Origin: a virus
DNA: 39,330 nucleotides
Reading direction: 5' to 3' (one strand)
Virus record (IMG/VR): IMGVR_UViG_3300012930_000020
Coordinates: 1 to 39,330 of that record
Under the pieces are notes generated by a model. The model did no database searches. It saw only the letters and a program-made list of their open reading frames with translations, and was not told the DNA's origin. Of this stretch, positions 28,156-34,976 are shown piece by piece. The translations under genes were made by a program, and so were the position numbers. How positions within the stretch are numbered: position 1 is the first letter of the stretch; each line of letters begins with the position of its first letter.

Positions 28156-28509
28156 ATGGGACAGAACAGCGCAATCCCGAACTTCGCCAACGTCAACCTC
28201 GCCAAGGTGAACCGGAACGAGACGTTCACCGTGCCGGACACCTTCCAGCAGGCGTCGCCGTCCGGGATCTCATCCGGGCTGTCGCCGTCGAACTTGTTCG
28301 ACAGCAAGCGCACCGGGGTCGGCGGGTACATCTTCGCCGCTTACAGCGACGCGGCGGGACCTGCCACCGACGACTTCCAGTACCACCTCAACCCGGCCGA
28401 CGTGGTCGCGGTCAGCAACGCTGCTCCGGCAGTCGTCAGCGTGAACGGCAACACCGTGTACACGATCACGAACACCAGCGTCGCTGGTGTCCTTCTCTAC
28501 TACTCGTGA
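28156..28509 (+). CDS. small virion-type protein
   Basis: 117 residues, GAGGAGA 7-8 nt before ATG 28156. The sequence (IPNFANVNLAKVNRNETFTV; VGGYIFAAYSDAAGPATDDF; VYTITNTSVAGVLLYYS) is Asn/Ser/Val-rich and strand-forming. It ends at a GTGA that overlaps the following gene. Position suggests capsid decoration. Confidence 0.6.
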   Translation: MGQNSAIPNFANVNLAKVNRNETFTVPDTFQQASPSGISSGLSPSNLFDSKRTGVGGYIFAAYSDAAGPATDDFQYHLNPADVVAVSNAAPAVVSVNGNTVYTITNTSVAGVLLYYS

Positions 28510-29582
28510 GCAGGGGAACCGACATGGGTAAGAAGCGGATCCCGGAGCCCAAGCTCCTCAAGGCCCTCGCCGAGCTGCAGGCCGCGGCCGGAGTCGAAGA
28601 CGACGAGGATGACGACGACGTCGCCAAGGGCGACCCGCTCGAAGACGCGGACCCCGAGGGTGGCTTGTCAACCGAGGGGGAGCCGCTCTCGAGCGCCGCC
28701 CCGAGGGGCAAGTCGACCAAGAAGTCGGACCGGCGGTCGATGCCGTTCGGAGGGTCGTCGTCTTCGTCGTCCTCGAGCAGCGCGTCGTCCGACGACGAGA
28801 GCAGCGACGACGGTCCGCCCCGTCCGCCCAAGAAGGGCGCGAAGAAGGGTATCAAGAAGGCCGCGAAGGCGGCGTCGAGCTCGAGCTCGATGAGCAGCGA
28901 CGACGAGAGCAGCGACGACGAGAGCAGCGACGACGAGAGCAGCGACGACGCCTCGAGCGACCACGGGTCGGACGACGCCGAGAAGTCGTTCCGCGAGGTC
29001 GCGGACGGCGACGAGACGATGCACAAGGCGATCGTCGTGAACGAGTTCATCGAGTCGATGGTCGACCAGCTGAGCATCGCCCTGAGCAGCACGGCGAAGA
29101 AGATCGCCAAGTCGATGCAGGCCATGGAGGAGCGGTTGAACGGTCGCATCGACCAGCTCGGGGCCGGCGTCGGCAAGAGCTTGTCCGGCCAGCAGGCGTT
29201 CAACGCGCGTCTGGCGAAGGCGGTCGCGGGGATCGGGAACATCGTCCAGGACGACCTGCTCGGCATGGCCGACCTCGTCAAGTCGATCGCCGACCAGCCC
29301 GCCCCGGCGGCGCGCGGGAAGGCAGTGCTCAGCAAGGGCGAGGTCAACCAGCCACCGTGGGGCGGGGCCAACGCCGACCAGAACATCATCGACGGGACCG
29401 GGGACTACATCACCGAGCTCCGCACGCTGCCGACGAGCACCATCAACGACTGGCTCTTCAAGAAGAGCGCGACCAACCAGCTCGACATGAACGTAGTACT
29501 GGCGTTCGAGGCCGACAAGTACAACCCCGAGGCGCTGCCCATGTCTGTGCGCAAAGCCCTCGTCAACGATCTCATCAAGTAG
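28506..29582 (+). CDS. scaffold-like acidic Ser/Asp-rich protein
   Basis: 358 residues. A short helical N-terminus (PEPKLLKALAELQAAAG), then about 140 residues of Ser/Asp/Glu and Lys-rich disorder including four tandem DDESS units, then a long helical part (AIVVNEFIESMVDQLSIALS; AMEERLNGRIDQLG) and a compact C-terminal domain (NDWLFKKSATNQLDMNVVLA). It is next to protease and capsid, as expected of a scaffold that is cut during maturation. ATG 28524 with AGGGG upstream may be the true start rather than the coupled GTG 28506. Confidence 0.6.
   Translation: MSRGTDMGKKRIPEPKLLKALAELQAAAGVEDDEDDDDVAKGDPLEDADPEGGLSTEGEPLSSAAPRGKSTKKSDRRSMPFGGSSSSSSSSSASSDDESSDDGPPRPPKKGAKKGIKKAAKAASSSSSMSSDDESSDDESSDDESSDDASSDHGSDDAEKSFREVADGDETMHKAIVVNEFIESMVDQLSIALSSTAKKIAKSMQAMEERLNGRIDQLGAGVGKSLSGQQAFNARLAKAVAGIGNIVQDDLLGMADLVKSIADQPAPAARGKAVLSKGEVNQPPWGGANADQNIIDGTGDYITELRTLPTSTINDWLFKKSATNQLDMNVVLAFEADKYNPEALPMSVRKALVNDLIK
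28893..28949 (+). repeat. 15-bp coding tandem repeat
   Basis: Unit agcagcgacgacgag repeats 3.8 times from 28893 and encodes SSDDE. It probably grows and shrinks by slippage; the last unit runs into the 48-bp repeat. Confidence 0.85.
28928..28975 (+). repeat. 48-bp direct repeat, copy 2
   Basis: Same 48 bp as 22571-22618, same frame, encoding DDESSDDASSDHGSD. Confidence 0.85.
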
Positions 29583-29690
29583 AAGCTCGTGTGTTCCAAC
29601 TGTCACCGAGTTCGTACGAAGCAGCGTCGTCAGGGTAGTCCTGACCAGCGTGCGAGCACGAAAGCTCGTAAGTTAGGAGAATCATTGTGA
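29583..29690 (+). pseudogene. C-terminal remnant of an HNH endonuclease
   Basis: Immediately after the TAG of the scaffold-like gene, in the same frame, the sequence reads KLVCSNCHRVRTKQRRQG and on to a TGA at 29688-29690. VCSNCHRVRT is the characteristic C-terminal CxxCH end of phage HNH homing endonucleases (L-C-x-N-C-H-R-x-x-T). No HNH N-terminal half or start codon with a Shine-Dalgarno remains. The stretch is AT-richer than neighbouring genes. A small stem CGAGC/GCTCG (29665-29680 region) follows. It now serves as leader for the capsid gene. Confidence 0.6.
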
Positions 29691-31087
29691 TTTCGATGAA
29701 GGACTACGAAGGTTATCAGGGCTTCGGGCAGCTCGCCCAGGTCGAGGTGGACGAGCTGTCCAAGGCGCTCTCCGCCGGATACCAGAACCCGCCGGTCTCC
29801 GGCTCGAACGCGCTGCGCGTCGAGTCGCTCGAGCAGACGCTGCGGATCCTGACGTTCACCCAGGGCCACATCCAGTTCTGGCGGGACATCCCGAAGCAGG
29901 CGGCGTTCAGCACGGTCGAGGAGTACAACGTCCAGACGAGCTACGGCTCCGACGGCGGCATGTTCACCCGTGCCGGCGAGCTCCCGCAGGTGCAGGACGC
30001 GAGCTACGAGCGCCGCACCGCGCTGGTGAAGTACATCACCACGCAGCGCGAGGTCGACCACCCGACGACGCTCGTCCGGCCCGCCCACGGCAACGTGGTC
30101 GCGCAGGAGACGCAGAACGGTGGCGTCTGGATCCTGGAGCGCGTCGAGCGCGCGCTCTACACCGGCCGCATGGACGTGATCACCGAGGCGTGGGACGGCC
30201 TCGACCAGCAGATCCGGAGCGACCCGTCCGCGGCGAACACGTCGATCATCGACCTGCGCGGCGGCATCCTGACCGAGGACAACATCGAGGACGCCACCAA
30301 CCGCGTCATCGAGAACTATGGCGTCCCGACCGACCTCTACGCTGCGCCGAAGGCGCTGAGCTCGATGGTCAAGGCGTTCTACCCGCGCGAGCGGTTCAAC
30401 ATGCCGGCGCCGGTCGACGGCACCGTCGGTATGAGCGTCAACAAGGTCAGGACCCAGGCCGGCCTGATCAACCTGAAGGGGAACATCTTCCTCCGCTCGG
30501 GTAAGAACAACTCGGTGAAGAACGCGCCGGTGAGCGCGAACTCGGTGCGCGCGCCGGTCGTCCCCAGCCTAGCGGTGGCCAACACGGCCGGCCCGATCGC
30601 GGCGTCGCTGTTCGGCACCGGCGACGTCGGCCTGTGGCGCTACAAGGTCACGGCCGTCAACCGATTCGGTGAGAGCGCGGCGAGTGCGACGGCGTCCGCG
30701 TCGATCGCGGCGTCCGGCGACGAGCTCACCCTCACGATCACGAACAACGCCGACAGCTCGGACGTGACGACCGGCTACAACATCTACCGCGTGCCCGCGG
30801 TGGCCGGCTCGGCCGGAACCGAGCAGTTCATGCTCCAGGTGCCCCGCATCGCCGGCGCCGCGACCACCACGTTCGTCGACGCTAACCGCTTCCTGCCGAA
30901 CACGAGCCGCGCGTACCTGAAGCAGATGAACCTCCAGGCGATCAGCTTCAGGCAGCTGGCGCCGATGATGAAGATTCCGCTCGCCACCATCGCCTTGAGC
31001 ATCCGCTGGGCTATGCTCCTATATGGAATGCCCGTCGTTTACGCGGTCAAAAAGTTCAATATTTTCGACAACGTGGGCGACGAGTAG
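29687..31087 (+). CDS. major capsid protein with FN3/Ig-like insertion
   Basis: 466 residues. Start GTG 29687 has AGGAG seven bases upstream. The N-terminal arm and E-loop region (QTLRILTFTQGHIQFWRDIP; YNVQTSYGSDGGMFTRAGEL) and the spine/A-domain parts (VERALYTGRMDVITEAWDGL; IEDATNRVIENYGVPTDLYA, FLPNTSRAYL...ISFRQLAPMMKIPLATIALS) fit an HK97-fold capsid of a large myovirus. Residues about 300-405 form an added domain (WRYKVTAVNRFGESAASAT; TTGYNIYRVPA) typical of fibronectin-III/Ig-like surface modules. It encodes the likely most abundant virion protein. Last 25 codons are AT-rich. Confidence 0.85.
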   Translation: MISMKDYEGYQGFGQLAQVEVDELSKALSAGYQNPPVSGSNALRVESLEQTLRILTFTQGHIQFWRDIPKQAAFSTVEEYNVQTSYGSDGGMFTRAGELPQVQDASYERRTALVKYITTQREVDHPTTLVRPAHGNVVAQETQNGGVWILERVERALYTGRMDVITEAWDGLDQQIRSDPSAANTSIIDLRGGILTEDNIEDATNRVIENYGVPTDLYAAPKALSSMVKAFYPRERFNMPAPVDGTVGMSVNKVRTQAGLINLKGNIFLRSGKNNSVKNAPVSANSVRAPVVPSLAVANTAGPIAASLFGTGDVGLWRYKVTAVNRFGESAASATASASIAASGDELTLTITNNADSSDVTTGYNIYRVPAVAGSAGTEQFMLQVPRIAGAATTTFVDANRFLPNTSRAYLKQMNLQAISFRQLAPMMKIPLATIALSIRWAMLLYGMPVVYAVKKFNIFDNVGDE

Positions 31088-31120
31088 CGAGCGTAATCCC
31101 GCAGGACTGAAGGAGCCCAC

Positions 31121-31405
31121 ATGGCGAACGTGACAGCGAAGCTCAGGGTCCTGGACATGCGCGGCGAGACCACCAACACCAGGTGGGGCTCCGTCACGTT
31201 CGACGCGGCCGGCCTGGCGGAGGTGGAGGTGCCGGAGGAGGAGCTGGAGATGCTGCGGAGCTGCAGGCCGTTCTCATGGCTCGCGTCGGACCACGGCCCG
31301 GCGCAGGCGGACGCGGGTGGAGTCGAGTCACCGGCCGCCGAGCCGCTCGCGCCGGCGGTCGCCGACGACGGCAAGGGTAAGGTCCAGCAGTCGAAGCGGA
31401 GGTAG
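31121..31405 (+). CDS. small head or neck protein
   Basis: 94 residues with AAGGAG before ATG 31121. The N-terminal 55 residues form a beta-type domain (VTAKLRVLDMRGETTNTRWG; VTFDAAGLAEVEVPEEELEM); the tail is acidic then basic and disordered. It sits directly after capsid, where head-fibre or decoration genes are common. Not recognised. Confidence 0.6.
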   Translation: MANVTAKLRVLDMRGETTNTRWGSVTFDAAGLAEVEVPEEELEMLRSCRPFSWLASDHGPAQADAGGVESPAAEPLAPAVADDGKGKVQQSKRR

Positions 31406-31409
31406 GGCT

Positions 31410-32273
31410 GTGGTGACCTCCCCGAGGAACGCGTCGAACATGCCCGCGACCGCGACGGCCAGCGTGCGGCAGACGTCGTCGAGGTTCAGCGCGCTGATGT
31501 CGCTCGACGACCTGGACGGCGAGTACCTGCTCGACAACTACCTCACCGGGTTCAGGTTCGAGGGCGCGGATGGGCAGGAGCTGTCGCCGATCTTCTACGA
31601 CGAGAAGATCGCGAACGCGATCGCGAAGCTCGAGGAGATCACCGGGATCGACGTCCTGGAACGCGACGTGGTGTCGGAGAAGCACGACTACCACACCACC
31701 GACTACATGAACTACGCGTACGTCCAGCTGTTCCGGATCCCCTGCCAGAGCGTCTCCGAGGTGCGCGCGGTGTACCCGACCGGCCAGACGATCCAGGTGT
31801 TCCCGTCCCAGTGGGTGCGCCTGACCGTCGAGCACAGCCAGTTCCACCTCGTGCCGACCAGCGGGTCGCTCGCGCAGGTCCTGCTCGGCGGCGGCAACGG
31901 GTACCTGCCGTTCATCTTCTCCGGCCTGTCGTACCTCCCCGGGCTGTGGGAGGTCGACTACGTCTCCGGCTTCGCGCCGGACGCGGTCCCGCGCGAGGTC
32001 GCGGCGGTGATCTGCAAGCTGGCCTCGATTGAGGTCCTGACCCTCATGAGCGACCTCGTCGGCCCGCTCGGGGTGGCGTCGACGAGCATGGGCATCGACG
32101 GCATGTCGCAGTCGATGGCCCGCCAGCTCCCCGCGTTCAAGGCGCGCATCGACGCGTACAAGGTCGACCTCGGGCTGCCGGGGCCGACCCTCGGCGTCGA
32201 CCCGAAGTACGGCGGCGGCGAGATCGCGCAGCTCCGCCGCAACTACGTCGGCCTGGTGGCCGCGTCGGTCTAG
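31410..32273 (+). CDS. head-tail connector (adaptor) protein
   Basis: 287 residues; GGAGG seven bases before GTG 31410 decides the start (GTG 31413 also possible). Blocks: SLDDLDGEYLLDNYLTGFRF, IFYDEKIANAIAKLEEITGI, VQLFRIPCQSVSEVRAVYPT, LPGLWEVDYVSGFAPDAVPR and a helical end. The layout of helices around a beta-strand-rich centre, and its place after capsid, fit gp6-type head-completion proteins that bind the portal. Family identity is by pattern. Confidence 0.6.
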   Translation: MVTSPRNASNMPATATASVRQTSSRFSALMSLDDLDGEYLLDNYLTGFRFEGADGQELSPIFYDEKIANAIAKLEEITGIDVLERDVVSEKHDYHTTDYMNYAYVQLFRIPCQSVSEVRAVYPTGQTIQVFPSQWVRLTVEHSQFHLVPTSGSLAQVLLGGGNGYLPFIFSGLSYLPGLWEVDYVSGFAPDAVPREVAAVICKLASIEVLTLMSDLVGPLGVASTSMGIDGMSQSMARQLPAFKARIDAYKVDLGLPGPTLGVDPKYGGGEIAQLRRNYVGLVAASV

Positions 32274-32278
32274 CCCGC

Positions 32279-33109
32279 GTGCCTGGGCCTGGGTCTCGCC
32301 GCGGGTCGGTGACGAGGGCCGGCGGCGTCCTCCGCGGCGGCGCGCGCACCTCGCTGCCGTCGCCGGCGGGCGAGTGGGGTCCGCAGTGGCGGGACAGCGT
32401 GGTCGACTTCGACCGCGACCAGTTCACCCGGTACATCGACGACAAGGGGTACTTGATCACCTGGGAGAAGGCGGTGCTCTGCCCGAACGTCCCGGGCACC
32501 GGCCTGTCGCCGCGCGACCACGCGATCGGGTGCCCGGTCTGCGGCGGCGCCGGGTTCGTGTACGTCGACCCGATCCCGACGAAGATGCTCATGCAGGGCG
32601 TCAAGCTCAGCCAGAGCTTCTACGCGTACGGGCGGTGGGACTCGGGCGGGATGCTCGTCACCGCCGAGCCCGAGTTCGCCCTCGACTGCTACGACCGCCT
32701 GACGCTCGGGAACGGGGTCGGCCGGTTCACGCAGCGCGTCGTCCGCCTGCGCTCGGCAGCGGCGGACGTGCTGAAGTACGCGCCGCTGTGCTTCCACTAC
32801 GTCGCCTGGGTGGGCCGCTCCGGCGGCCTCATCCGGTTCCAGGCGGGCGTCGACTTCAGGGTATCCGCCGACGGGTCGTCGATCGAGTGGCCCGGCGCGG
32901 TCCAGCCCGACGCCGGGAGCTTCTACTCGGTGTGCTACGACTACCGACCCCGGTACGTCGTGACCGACCTCCTCCACCAGCACCGCGACTCGACCATCGA
33001 GGGCAACCACTACCAGTTCCCGGTCCAGGTCGTCGCCAAGCTCGACTACCTGGTCAGAAACGAGGGCGCAGATGCGCGTCAAGTTGTCGACACGAGTCCC
33101 TTCGAGTAG
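32279..33109 (+). CDS. neck/tail-completion protein with Cys motif
   Basis: 276 residues. After a basic N-terminus comes DFDRDQFTRYIDDKGYLITW, then CPNVPGTGLSPRDHAIGCPV-CGGAGFVYVDPIP (CxxC of a treble-clef type) and a strand-rich remainder (YYVAWVGRSGGLIRFQAGVD). This arrangement recurs in phage neck modules between connector and gp10-like proteins. The GTG at 32279 or at 32309 could start it. It overlaps the next gene by 38 nt. Confidence 0.55.
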   Translation: MPGPGSRRGSVTRAGGVLRGGARTSLPSPAGEWGPQWRDSVVDFDRDQFTRYIDDKGYLITWEKAVLCPNVPGTGLSPRDHAIGCPVCGGAGFVYVDPIPTKMLMQGVKLSQSFYAYGRWDSGGMLVTAEPEFALDCYDRLTLGNGVGRFTQRVVRLRSAAADVLKYAPLCFHYVAWVGRSGGLIRFQAGVDFRVSADGSSIEWPGAVQPDAGSFYSVCYDYRPRYVVTDLLHQHRDSTIEGNHYQFPVQVVAKLDYLVRNEGADARQVVDTSPFE

Positions 33110-33848
33110 CGGCGGCGTCCTGGCGCGGAAGGCGTCCGCGGCGTTCGCGGCGGCCGTCGCATCCGCTGGGCCCAGGGTCGCGGCGATCGTCCGGGACCGG
33201 GCCGCGACGGCCGTTGGCAAGCTCGCCCCGGAGTTCGCCCGGCGCTACAAGGCCGCCCTGGCGGCCCCTGGCGCCGTGACCTTGACTGAGAAGGCGGTCA
33301 CGATCGAGACGGCAGACCCCGTGGTCGTGGTGGTCGAGCGCGGCCGACAGGGGTGGGACATGAAGCCGGCGCTGCTCGCGCACGGCAAGCCGTCCAAGGA
33401 CGGCGGGATGTACGTGGACATCCCGATGACCCACAAGCCAGGCTCAGTCCCGCAGGCGACTCGCACCGCGGGACGCCGGGCCGCGCGGAGCATCGGCGGC
33501 GTCGGCACGGTCAGGTTGCCGAGGACCACGCCCGGCAGGTCGTTCGAGCGCGCGGTCCACCGCGGCTCACTCGCCCAGGCGCTCGGGATCGGTCCGAAGA
33601 GGCAGAGCGTGCAGCACAAGCGCGGCGTCCACGACGACGTGATCCGCAGGTCCCGCCGAGGGCCGGGTGGCGGGACGCTGGTGCGGTACACCACCATCCG
33701 CCGGATATCGACGCGCAGCCCGGCCTCGGCGTGGTGGCACCCGGGGTTCAAGGCCCGCCGCGTCCTCGACGACGTGCTGCCCGGCGCGCGCCGCGACATC
33801 GCCGCCGCGCTCCGGGCGGCGGTGACCGAGGTGAGGGGCGCCCGGTGA
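33072..33848 (+). CDS. HK97 gp10-like tail-completion protein
   Basis: 258 residues. A basic helical N-terminus, then VVVVERGRQGWDMKPALLAH, MYVDIPMTHKPG, and near the C-terminus RRISTRSPASAWWHPGFKAR-RVLDDVLP. 'WWHPGFKA' followed by a helix is a hallmark of HK97 gp10-type neck/tail-completion proteins. GTGA junction downstream. It is longer than HK97 gp10 (about 120-170 residues), owing to an Arg-rich inserted region. Confidence 0.65.
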   Translation: MRVKLSTRVPSSSGGVLARKASAAFAAAVASAGPRVAAIVRDRAATAVGKLAPEFARRYKAALAAPGAVTLTEKAVTIETADPVVVVVERGRQGWDMKPALLAHGKPSKDGGMYVDIPMTHKPGSVPQATRTAGRRAARSIGGVGTVRLPRTTPGRSFERAVHRGSLAQALGIGPKRQSVQHKRGVHDDVIRRSRRGPGGGTLVRYTTIRRISTRSPASAWWHPGFKARRVLDDVLPGARRDIAAALRAAVTEVRGAR

Positions 33849-34591
33849 TCGGCCCGGACGACCCGGTCGCCGACCCGAACAAGAACTTCGCGGTGCCGAC
33901 GACCCGCGGCCTCGGCCTCCGCATCCCGGAGTTCGCCATCCGGCAGCTGATCGGGTGGGGCCTCGGCGAGATCAGGTCGAGGATCAACACGCCGGACGAC
34001 GTCGTGGAACACCTGTTCGCGATGGTCCCGCCTGCCGTGAGGGACCAGCTCAGGCAGTGGCTCTTGCACAACGAGAACATCTACCTGGACGTCAGCTGGC
34101 CGCGGGACCCGGTGCACACCGCGCTGATCGTCGTCGAGCCACAGTCGGAGGAGGAGGACACCGGGAACGCGTTCCTCAACGACTCGGTCGGCACGGTGGA
34201 CCGCGGGAGGCTCGGCGACCAGGTCCCAACCGAGGCGCCGGCGTATGGCATCCCGGAGACCAGGACGACGAGCATCTACGTAGCGTCTGACGACGACCGG
34301 CTGACGCTGTTCTTGTACAACATAGTGAAGTACATCCTTGTACATAACAAGATGGCACTTACTAAGTTCTACGACGTGCACAATCTGTCGATCTCTGGAG
34401 GGGTGTTGGAGAAAGACTCCGACAAGCTCCCGCAGTTCGTCTACTACCGGGTGCTGCAGGCGCGGTACATGACGATCTTCGACTTCGACGGGAGCGCCAG
34501 CGGTCCGGTCATCGTCAATATCGCCCTCGACTTCGCGAGGTTCGTCGACGGCGTGGAGTCCGACACCACCGTGTACCCGCCGGCTGGTTGA
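33845..34591 (+). CDS. tail terminator / neck protein
   Basis: 248 residues, GTG overlapping the previous stop. RIPEFAIRQLIGWGLGEIRS at the N-terminus, NENIYLDVSWPRDPVHTALI, EDTGNAFLNDSVGTVDRGRL, then YVASDDDRLTLFLYNIVKYI and a C-terminal IVNIALDFARFVDG. Position just before sheath makes a tail-terminator or sheath-completion role likely. The section 34300-34420 has AT-rich codons (tgtacaacatagtgaag). Family not certain. Confidence 0.6.
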   Translation: MIGPDDPVADPNKNFAVPTTRGLGLRIPEFAIRQLIGWGLGEIRSRINTPDDVVEHLFAMVPPAVRDQLRQWLLHNENIYLDVSWPRDPVHTALIVVEPQSEEEDTGNAFLNDSVGTVDRGRLGDQVPTEAPAYGIPETRTTSIYVASDDDRLTLFLYNIVKYILVHNKMALTKFYDVHNLSISGGVLEKDSDKLPQFVYYRVLQARYMTIFDFDGSASGPVIVNIALDFARFVDGVESDTTVYPPAG

Positions 34592-34631
34592 CTCTCGAGC
34601 TCCGGCAGACCCAAAATGGGCTGCGCGGGCC

Positions 34632-34645
34632 CCCTCGTTTGAGGG
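34632..34645 (+). promoter_or_regulatory. hairpin over a ribosome-binding site
   Basis: CCCTC (34632-34636), loop GTTT, GAGGG (34641-34645). GAGGG is the likely Shine-Dalgarno for ATG 34650, so this stem would hide it. Ribosome access could be regulated. Confidence 0.45.
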
Positions 34646-34649
34646 TAAG

Positions 34650-34961
34650 ATGCACCCCAACCTCATGCCGCAGGACATCGACGACAAGGAAGTCAAGGCC
34701 ACGGTCGGCAGGACGTACCGCGGCGAGGCCGCACCTCCGATCACTACGCCGGAGGCGGTCGCCGCGCGCTGGCAGGCGAGCAGGGTGCACGCGAGCAAGC
34801 CCGGCGCTGTGGCGCTCGGCGACTACTTCGTCATCCGCGGACACAACGACCCGATCCTCCAGGCGAGCATGCTCGCCTACACGGACGTCCGCGTCGCCCC
34901 GGTCGAGGACTTCGACGCCATCTTCGCCAGGCACCATGACTCTTCGTCCCCAGCCATCTGA
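34650..34961 (+). CDS. small protein before tail sheath
   Basis: 103 residues, ATG 34650 after GAGGGTAAG. HPNLMPQDIDDKEVKATVGR at the start and PGAVALGDYFVIRGHNDPIL in the middle give one short helix and strands; the end (RHHDSSSPAI) is disordered. Between the terminator-like gene and sheath it may be a neck cap, but no family is visible. Confidence 0.6.
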   Translation: MHPNLMPQDIDDKEVKATVGRTYRGEAAPPITTPEAVAARWQASRVHASKPGAVALGDYFVIRGHNDPILQASMLAYTDVRVAPVEDFDAIFARHHDSSSPAI

Positions 34962-34976
34962 GACCGAGGAGAAGAA

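Noticed and set aside
28893-28949. Tandem repeat as a possible CRISPR-like array
   Set aside because: The units are in frame, encode SSDDE and have no spacers. It is coding slippage.
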